This document shows, piece after piece, positions 58,075 to 64,000 of a stretch of DNA of 64,000 bases. The stretch is from an uncultured Eggerthellaceae bacterium (lineage in GTDB: Bacteria; Actinomycetota; Coriobacteriia; Coriobacteriales; Eggerthellaceae): contig CAKTUD010000006.1 of assembly GCA_934617425.1 (NCBI GenBank), positions 1-64,000 of the forward strand, given 5' to 3'. Below the pieces are notes generated by a model. That model did no database searches and had not been told where the DNA came from. It saw only the letters and a program-made list of their open reading frames with translations. The translations under genes were made by a program, and so were the position numbers. Position 1 is the first letter of the stretch; each line of letters starts with the position of its first letter.

Positions 58075-58524
58075 ATGTCAGACAAGCGCAAACAAGCCGA
58101 TCTCACCGACGAGCAAATTGCCGCTGAAGAACGCTTCATGCAAGGAATTCCGCGCGTGAACATCGGCGCCTTGGTGATGCCTGGCATTTGGGGCCCCGCG
58201 CATGGCATCTGGGCATGCATATTTTTCTATCCGATTTGGCTTTTTGCTGACAACACTTTTTATGCTGCATGGCGCGAACCGTCCGCCTTGTCGCTTATCG
58301 TCGCTGCGGTGGTTTTCGTTATTCTTTTGGCGTTGCAGATCGTCTTCGGCATTTTGTCGCAGCCTTACGCCTGGCATCGCGCTGTCGCTGCCGGCAAATC
58401 TAAAGAGAAGTATCTTTCGCAGCAAAAGGTGTGGGCTGTCGCGATGATTGCAGTGGGCGTGGTGTTCATCGCCATTGCGACGTATTACAACCTGGTTTTG
58501 CGGCCTGTGGTGGGTGCTTGGTGA
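58075..58524 (+). CDS. Small membrane protein, unknown function
   Basis: The 149-residue protein has three hydrophobic segments (about 33-55, 66-90 and 120-143). I do not recognise a family, but a PAHGIWACIFFYPIWLFADN stretch suggests a DUF of small Gram-positive membrane proteins. The ATG at 58075 is chosen for its charged start MSDKRKQADLTDEQ; the ribosome site is weak. Its stop codon overlaps the start of the hydrogenase maturation protease gene by one base (TGATG), so it may be linked to hydrogenase function. Confidence 0.65.
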   Translation: MSDKRKQADLTDEQIAAEERFMQGIPRVNIGALVMPGIWGPAHGIWACIFFYPIWLFADNTFYAAWREPSALSLIVAAVVFVILLALQIVFGILSQPYAWHRAVAAGKSKEKYLSQQKVWAVAMIAVGVVFIAIATYYNLVLRPVVGAW

Positions 58525-59072
58525 TGAAGAAGATCGCCGTTTTTTGCGTAGGCAACAAGCTGTATCTCGACGATGGCGTTGGCCCCGCCGTTTACGAAGA
58601 GGTTCTTGCGCGCTACGACATCCCCGAAAATGTTGCTTTCCACGACGTGGGCTGCATGAGTATGGACATGATCGAATCGGTGCGCGAAAGCGACCTCATC
58701 ATCACGGTCGATGCGGTGGATGGCACCGGCGCCGCGCCGGGGACGGTCTTTCGTTTCTCGCCGCAGGACATGGCTCGCAACGTGCAGGCGCGTACGTCGC
58801 TTCATGATATGCGCTTAGCCGACCTTTTTGATGCAGCGGCGCTGTTGGGATATTCGTGCGAAGGTGTTTGCCTGGGGCTGCAGGTGCAAAATCGCAATCC
58901 GGTTGAGTTTGTGGTGGGGCTGACGCTTCAGGTGTACGACGCTCTTCCGCTGCTGATCGACGCGCTTCTGGCCGAGCTCGCGCGTAACGAATCGCCTCTC
59001 GTCGATAAACGTTCGGGCAAGCCCGTTATCGACGCTTCGCAGCCGTTTTCTTATTCGCCTTCGCAAAGCTAG
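58524..59072 (+). CDS. [NiFe]-hydrogenase maturation endopeptidase (HyaD/HybD/HycI family)
   Basis: Removes the C-terminal tail of a hydrogenase large subunit after nickel insertion. The 182-residue protein has the start VFCVGNKLYLDDGVGP and the nickel-contact residues of the family: Glu/Asp near residue 17, Asp in VDAVDGTGAAPG (about 59), and His in SLHDMRL (about 94). Its likely substrate is the hyaB product, which has a tail, and not the other large subunit, which has none. It is fused in translation to the small membrane protein gene upstream. Its last 47 bases overlap the end of nth on the opposite strand. Confidence 0.92.
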   Translation: MKKIAVFCVGNKLYLDDGVGPAVYEEVLARYDIPENVAFHDVGCMSMDMIESVRESDLIITVDAVDGTGAAPGTVFRFSPQDMARNVQARTSLHDMRLADLFDAAALLGYSCEGVCLGLQVQNRNPVEFVVGLTLQVYDALPLLIDALLAELARNESPLVDKRSGKPVIDASQPFSYSPSQS

Positions 59073-59709
59073 GGCAAACGTCGGCCAAAAAGCATTCGCC
59101 GCATTTCGGGCGTTGCGCATCGCATATGCCGCGGCCGAATAGCACCCATTCGTGGTTTATGGGTCCCCAGTATTTTTTTGGGTAGAGCTTCAGAAGGTCT
59201 TGTTCGATTTTCGAGGGGTCGTCCTGGGTGGTGAACTTCAGGCGCTGGGCGATTCTTTTCACGTGCGTGTCGACGGCGATTCCCTCCACTATGCCAAAGC
59301 CGGTGTTCATCACGATGTTCGCCGTTTTGCGACCAACGCCGGGCAAGCGCTCGAGTTCTTCGTAGGTATGCGGCACCTCGCCGCCGAAATCGGAGAGCAC
59401 CATCTGGGCGCATTTCACGCAGTTGCGCGCTTTTGCGTGGTAAAAGCCGATGGTGCGGATGATCTGTTCGACATCCTCGACCTTTGCGGAGGCGAGGTCG
59501 GCTACGGTGGGGTAGCGCTCCCACAAGACGGGGGTCACTTTGTTCACGCCTTTATCGGTTGTTTGCGCCGAGAGTAACGTGGATATGGTTAGATGAAACG
59601 GATCGTTGTCAAAGATCAGCGCGCATTCTGCATCGGGGTAGTGCTCGTTCATGCGTTCGGCAACGATTAAAGCTCGTTCGCGCTTGGCTTTCATCGATTC
59701 TCTCGGCAT
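59026..59709 (-). CDS. nth: Endonuclease III
   Basis: Bifunctional DNA glycosylase/AP lyase for oxidised pyrimidines. The 227-residue protein has the helix-hairpin-helix LPGVGRKTANIV with the catalytic Lys, the catalytic Asp in VDTHVKR, and the iron-sulfur motif CDAQRPKCGECFLADVC (C-x6-C-x2-C-x5-C). The second of two close ATGs (59709) is used, because AAAAGGAG lies 6 bases before it and runs straight into the first (59715). It converges with the maturation protease gene and overlaps it by 47 bases. Confidence 0.95.
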   Translation of the reverse strand: MPRESMKAKRERALIVAERMNEHYPDAECALIFDNDPFHLTISTLLSAQTTDKGVNKVTPVLWERYPTVADLASAKVEDVEQIIRTIGFYHAKARNCVKCAQMVLSDFGGEVPHTYEELERLPGVGRKTANIVMNTGFGIVEGIAVDTHVKRIAQRLKFTTQDDPSKIEQDLLKLYPKKYWGPINHEWVLFGRGICDAQRPKCGECFLADVCPSFAKANKKTAAKRR

Positions 59710-59943
59710 CTGCATCTCCTTTTGTGCGCGGCTCCAAATGGTTTTGGGGCGATTCGATAAGTATAGTCCGTTGTCGACCATGCTGGTCTTGACCAGATGA
59801 CGCGAACTTGACGATATATTTGCGATTTCGGGAATTTTGTGTACCCATAGTTCAACATCTGTAGAATAAGGGCGAAAATTTTGCTGCAAGGGTAATGCCA
59901 ACTTGTTGGAATTGACGGCAAGGCGCCGTAAGAGGTATTGCAA

Positions 59944-62900
59944 ATGGATATCGACGTCGATGTTATCGCAAGTGCAAAGCCGATGGCCTATCTGGGTTTG
60001 GATATCGGTTCCACTACAACCAAAGCCGTGGTGGTGGACGCTCGCACGCGTGCGGTGATTTACTCGACCTATCGTCGTCATCATGCCCATCAGGCAGAAA
60101 GTTTAAAACCTATTCTGGATGAGATCGCTTGCCGCTTTCCCAACTACGCGTTTTGCGCGGCTTTGAGCGGGTCGGGTGGCAAGGCCATTGCCGACTATCT
60201 GGGCATTCCCTATGTTCAGGAGGTAGTTGCCAATTCCATTGCGGTGCAGGCCGATTATCCGCAGGCGCGGTGCGCGATCGAGCTTGGCGGGCAAGACGCC
60301 AAGATGATCTTTTTCGAAAGCGATGCCGCAACGGGCAGGCTAAATGTTGCCGACATGCGCATGAACGGCAGCTGCGCCGGTGGCACGGGTGCTTTTATCG
60401 ACGAGATCGCCTCGCTTTTAAAGGTACCGGTCGAAGAACTTAACGCATTTGCCCAGCGAGGCGAAACGGTATACAGCATTTCCGGCCGATGCGGCGTGTA
60501 CGCGAAAACCGATATCCAACCGTTGCTCAACCAGGGCGCACGCAAAGAGGATATTGCGCTTTCCATTTTCCATGCCATTGCGAAACAGACTCTTGGCGGG
60601 CTTGCTCAGGGGCTTGACGTTTGCCCTCCGGTCATCTTTGAGGGCGGTCCGCTTACCTTTAACCCGTGTTTGATCGAGGTGTTTGCAAAGCGGCTGAATT
60701 TGTCCGACGATCAGATCATCGTGCCCGAAAATCCCGAGACCATCGTGGCCCTTGGTGCGGCGCTGGCGCTTGACGGATTGCTTGCGGATGCGCGTCGTCA
60801 AGTTGATTTGTCTCAGCTGGTCGCTGGCCTTGATGGTGCGGCCGCAGCGCTTGCTTTGCAGGCTACTAAGGGCGTGCCGTACTTTAAGAGCGACGAGGAT
60901 TATCGCGTCTTCAAGCAGCGTCATGCTCTACCCGAAATCGTCCATGCTAAACCCCGCGCGGGCGAGACGGTGCGTGCCTATCTTGGCATCGATTCGGGCT
61001 CGACCACTACAAAATTCGTTCTGCTCGGTGAAGACGAGCAGCTTATCGATGCGTTTTATGCATCCAACGAAGGCGAGCCGCTCGATATCGCGGTTAGCGC
61101 CTTGGTGTCGCTCGCCGATCGCTTCGAGGCGGCGGGCGCAAAGCTTGAAATCTTGGGTTTGGGTACCACCGGGTACGGCGAGTCATTGTTCGCGAAGGCA
61201 TTCCACGCTGATGCCCATATGGTCGAGACCGTTGCGCACGAGGCGGCAGCGGCCAAGTATGTCCCCGATGTCTCGTTTATCTTGGACATCGGCGGGCAGG
61301 ACATGAAGGCCATCTGGGTGGATAACGGCGTGGTGACTGATATCCTGGTAAACGAGGCATGTTCTTCGGGCTGCGGGTCGTTTTTGGAGAGCTTCGCGAA
61401 GTCGTTGGGGATTCCGGCAACCGAGATCGCCCAGGCGGCGTTTCGCTCGCAGAATCCGGCGGTGCTCGGCAGCCGTTGCACGGTGTTCATGAATTCTAGC
61501 GTGGTTACCGAGCAGAAAAACGGCAAAACACCTGACGACATCATGGCGGGTTTGTGCCGTTCGATCATTGAGAACGTGTTCACCAAGGTCATCCGCATCT
61601 CCAACGTCGACAAGCTTGGGCAGAAAATCGTGGTGCAGGGCGGCACGTTCCAAAACGACGCCGTTTTGGCGGCATTCGAGCAATACGTGGGCAAACCGGT
61701 GGTTCGTGCGCCGTATCCCGGCCTTATGGGGGCCATCGGCGCGGCTTTGCTGACGAAGCGCCGCATCGAGGCGCGAACATCGTCTTTCGTCGGCTTTAAA
61801 GCGCTGCGCTCTTTTGCCTACAAGCAGCAATCGAATGCCGTGTGCCCGTTTTGCAGCAACGCGTGCAGCCGCACCGTCATCACGTTCCCCGATGGTACGA
61901 CGTCGGTTACGGGAAATCGCTGCGAGCGCGGTCAGGTTGTGGGAGATGCCCATGATGCAGCGGTGCGCAAAGCGCTGCGCGAGGCTACCGCATCGGCGCA
62001 CGAGGTGCCCGACCTTTTTGCGGTTAGGGAAAAGCTCTTGTTCCAAAACTATCCTATCGAGCAGTTGCTGCCCGAAAACGGTACGGTGGTGGGAATTCCC
62101 CGCGTGCTTGCATATTGGGATCGCGCGCCGTTTTGGACCACGTTCTTGCGCTCTTTGGGCTTCGACGTCTGTCTTTCCGACAAAAGCACGCGCGAGATGT
62201 ACGAAAACGGCCTTTCTGCGGTGACAAGCGATACGGTATGTTTTCCGGCAAAGCTTGTGCACGGTCATATCCGCGATCTTGTCGCGAAGGACATCGACCG
62301 CATATTCATGCCGGTGGTTACCACGGTGCAGTCGGAAAATCGCGCGAAGACCAGCGAATCTATGTGCGCGGTGGTGAAGGGTTATTCGCTAGTTGTTCAG
62401 AATTCCGATAACCCGGCCGAACGCTTCGGCGTGCCTTTCGACAATCCACTGTTTCACTGGTATACGACCGAGGATCGCTTGCGTCAGCTAAGCGAATACA
62501 TGCAAAAGGCTTTCGGCATCGCGCCCGATATAACCGCCAAAGCGATCGGCTTGGGGCAGGCGGCGATGGATTCCTTTCATGAGCAACTGCTCAAGGCTGG
62601 GCGCGCGGCAATCGATGTGGCAAAGGCGAATGGCAGCTACGCTGTGGTGCTAGGATCGCGTCCTTACCACAACGATCCGCTGGTAAACCATGACATTCCC
62701 AAGATGTTCGCGTCGCAGGGCATCGCCGTTTTGCCGCCCGATGCCGTGCCCGGGGCAAACGATGTCGATCTGTCCAATAGCCGCATCGACATCGTGAACA
62801 ATTTCCATGCGCGTATGCTCGGCGCTGCGGTTTTGGCTGCGCAGAGCGATTGCCTGGAGTTTGTGCAGCTGGTGAGCTTTGGCTGCGGGCACGATGCTTA

Positions 62901-64000
62901 TCTTTCCGACGAAATCGTGCGTATGATGCATGAAGTGGGCGGCAAAACCCCGCTTGTGCTGAAGGTGGACGAAAGCGACGCTGCAGGGCCGCTGCGCATT
63001 CGCGTGCGCTCGTTCATCGAGACGGTGAACATGCGTTACGCTGCCGGCGCTGCACATGGCGAGATCCATGCGCTGCCCGATCCGTATCCGCAAAAATTCA
63101 CGCGGGCCGATCGTCGTCGTCGCGTGGTGCTCGTTCCCAACACCTCGCATGCTTTTTCGCGCATGATGGCGGCGGTCTTCGCGCGACAAGGTCTCGAAAC
63201 CGTGGCATTGCCGATCGGGCGTGAAGAAGCGATTCGCTTGGGTAAGAAATACGTTCATAACGACATATGCTTTCCTGCGCAGATAGTGATAGGCGAGGCC
63301 TTGGCCGAGCTCGAAACCGGCAAATACGACGATTGCGATGTTGCCGTGGGCACGGGCAAGTATGTGGGCGATTGCCGTCTTACGCACTATGCGGCTCTGC
63401 TGCGCAAGGCGCTTGATGACGCCGGCTACAAAGACGTGGCCATCATCACCAATGACGATGTCGACGCGCATGATATGCAGCCAGGTTGGAAGATGAACAT
63501 CGGCAGCGCAATCACGTGCGCCATGGTTTTGCCCATGATCGACGTACTCGAAGAGCTGCTTCGCAAGATGCGACCCTATGAAATCGTCCCAGGCGCTGCG
63601 AATATGGCGTTCGAACAGGGCATGGACGAGCTTATCGGCGGTATCGAGTGTGGCGGCGTGCGCGGTGCCAAGGCTGGTTTCAAACGGGCGATCGAAATCA
63701 TGAACAAGGTGGAATACGATCGCTCGAACCCACGTCCGAGGGTGCTTATCGTGGGGGAGTATCTGCTCAATTTCCATCCAGGTGCTAACCACGACATCGA
63801 GGATTATCTTGAGCAGAACGGCTTCGAAGTGATCGAGGCGCGTATGACCGATGTCATACGCAAGACATATTTTTACAAAGACGCCCAGGTGCGCGAGTAT
63901 CACGTGAATTTCCCGCTTTCCGAGAAAGCGTGGTATCGCGTTGCCAATGGCGTGTTCGATCTTGCTCATGATGTGACCGACCGCATCGCCAAAGCTCATC
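59944..64000 (+). CDS. 2-hydroxyacyl-CoA dehydratase activase, large fused form (partial at window end)
   Basis: At least 1352 residues are in the window and the end lies outside. Two ASKHA ATPase modules (BcrA/BcrD/HgdC type) come first: LGLDIGSTTTK (residues 17-27) with cluster cysteines Cys144 (SCAGGTG) and Cys183 (GRCGVY), and LGIDSGSTTTK (347-357) with Cys473, Cys477 and Cys512. Then follow a CPFCSNAC site (634-641), a DUF2229 region (about 690-960) and an HgdB-like region. In the activase family ATP hydrolysis drives an electron into a dehydratase; such fused giants are common in anaerobic Coriobacteria and Clostridia, but their substrates are mostly unknown. AAGAGG precedes the ATG. 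Confidence 0.9.
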   Translation, partial: MDIDVDVIASAKPMAYLGLDIGSTTTKAVVVDARTRAVIYSTYRRHHAHQAESLKPILDEIACRFPNYAFCAALSGSGGKAIADYLGIPYVQEVVANSIAVQADYPQARCAIELGGQDAKMIFFESDAATGRLNVADMRMNGSCAGGTGAFIDEIASLLKVPVEELNAFAQRGETVYSISGRCGVYAKTDIQPLLNQGARKEDIALSIFHAIAKQTLGGLAQGLDVCPPVIFEGGPLTFNPCLIEVFAKRLNLSDDQIIVPENPETIVALGAALALDGLLADARRQVDLSQLVAGLDGAAAALALQATKGVPYFKSDEDYRVFKQRHALPEIVHAKPRAGETVRAYLGIDSGSTTTKFVLLGEDEQLIDAFYASNEGEPLDIAVSALVSLADRFEAAGAKLEILGLGTTGYGESLFAKAFHADAHMVETVAHEAAAAKYVPDVSFILDIGGQDMKAIWVDNGVVTDILVNEACSSGCGSFLESFAKSLGIPATEIAQAAFRSQNPAVLGSRCTVFMNSSVVTEQKNGKTPDDIMAGLCRSIIENVFTKVIRISNVDKLGQKIVVQGGTFQNDAVLAAFEQYVGKPVVRAPYPGLMGAIGAALLTKRRIEARTSSFVGFKALRSFAYKQQSNAVCPFCSNACSRTVITFPDGTTSVTGNRCERGQVVGDAHDAAVRKALREATASAHEVPDLFAVREKLLFQNYPIEQLLPENGTVVGIPRVLAYWDRAPFWTTFLRSLGFDVCLSDKSTREMYENGLSAVTSDTVCFPAKLVHGHIRDLVAKDIDRIFMPVVTTVQSENRAKTSESMCAVVKGYSLVVQNSDNPAERFGVPFDNPLFHWYTTEDRLRQLSEYMQKAFGIAPDITAKAIGLGQAAMDSFHEQLLKAGRAAIDVAKANGSYAVVLGSRPYHNDPLVNHDIPKMFASQGIAVLPPDAVPGANDVDLSNSRIDIVNNFHARMLGAAVLAAQSDCLEFVQLVSFGCGHDAYLSDEIVRMMHEVGGKTPLVLKVDESDAAGPLRIRVRSFIETVNMRYAAGAAHGEIHALPDPYPQKFTRADRRRRVVLVPNTSHAFSRMMAAVFARQGLETVALPIGREEAIRLGKKYVHNDICFPAQIVIGEALAELETGKYDDCDVAVGTGKYVGDCRLTHYAALLRKALDDAGYKDVAIITNDDVDAHDMQPGWKMNIGSAITCAMVLPMIDVLEELLRKMRPYEIVPGAANMAFEQGMDELIGGIECGGVRGAKAGFKRAIEIMNKVEYDRSNPRPRVLIVGEYLLNFHPGANHDIEDYLEQNGFEVIEARMTDVIRKTYFYKDAQVREYHVNFPLSEKAWYRVANGVFDLAHDVTDRIAKAH

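Noticed and set aside
62650..63999. A 449-codon open frame on the minus strand at the right end
   Set aside because: It is the shadow of the activase gene, which has clear domains on the plus strand.

Overview
The window looks like a piece of chromosome from an anaerobic actinomycete of the class Coriobacteriia, most like Eggerthellaceae (an inference from gene content and family resemblance; no search could be run). Supporting signs are a moderately GC-rich sequence, strong AGGAGG-type ribosome sites, a three-gene membrane-anchored [NiFe]-hydrogenase with a Tat-signal small subunit, a second soluble sulfhydrogenase-type [NiFe]-hydrogenase, a giant 2-hydroxyacyl-CoA dehydratase activase, a HelD RNA polymerase recycling factor, and many small acidic membrane proteins of the kind common in that group. 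Most of the window is core chromosome; no insertion sequence, prophage or CRISPR array was seen.

Layout. 0-1.4 kb: a terminator, a long perfect palindrome and a NiCo-type riboswitch that controls a cation diffusion facilitator. 1.5-10 kb: an M16C peptidase, two membrane proteins of unknown role, the infC-rpmI-rplT translation operon (with a probable AUA start for infC and a leader terminator), and a zinc-ribbon/YD-repeat surface protein. 10-17.7 kb: a NifX-like protein, a DEAD-box RNA helicase, tRNA-Glu, a family 2 glycosyltransferase, tRNA-Arg, an RNA uracil methyltransferase, a cyclophilin, a TPR protein and ndk. 18-22 kb: a four-gene 3b-type [NiFe]-hydrogenase (beta, gamma, delta, alpha). 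22-29 kb: the rod-shape operon mreB-mreC-mreD-mrdA-rodA and a DUF697-like protein. 29-35 kb: the paired radical SAM/DUF2344 genes, two small XRE regulators flanking a 74-residue protein, and helD. 35-43 kb: an ABC ATPase plus FtsX-type permease, tRNA-Asp, and an asymmetric heterodimeric ABC exporter. 43-48 kb: a HAD hydrolase, a degenerate AAA+ protein, a MutY-like glycosylase, mntP and pheA. 48-52 kb: the membrane-bound hydrogenase hyaABC. 52-57 kb: an accessory-looking stretch with an orphan half HsdS, a MerR-like regulator, a repeat-bearing lipoprotein, a G11 tract placed between promoter elements, an EcsC-like protein and two overlapping DUF4230 genes. 57-64 kb: a TRIC channel, a small membrane protein, a hydrogenase maturation protease, nth, and the dehydratase activase that runs off the end.

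How the parts fit. The two hydrogenases and the maturation protease form a hydrogen metabolism theme, and the Ni/Co-responsive riboswitch at the start gives the same stretch of genome a metal export control. The hyaB product carries a C-terminal tail that needs cleavage and a protease gene lies 6.5 kb downstream, whereas the large subunit of the soluble enzyme ends exactly at the last ligand-region histidine and should need none. The best candidate for an undescribed system is the 52.9-57 kb module: regulator, repeat lipoprotein, EcsC-like protein and paired DUF4230 envelope proteins, with a possible slippage-tuned promoter in front of the last three genes.
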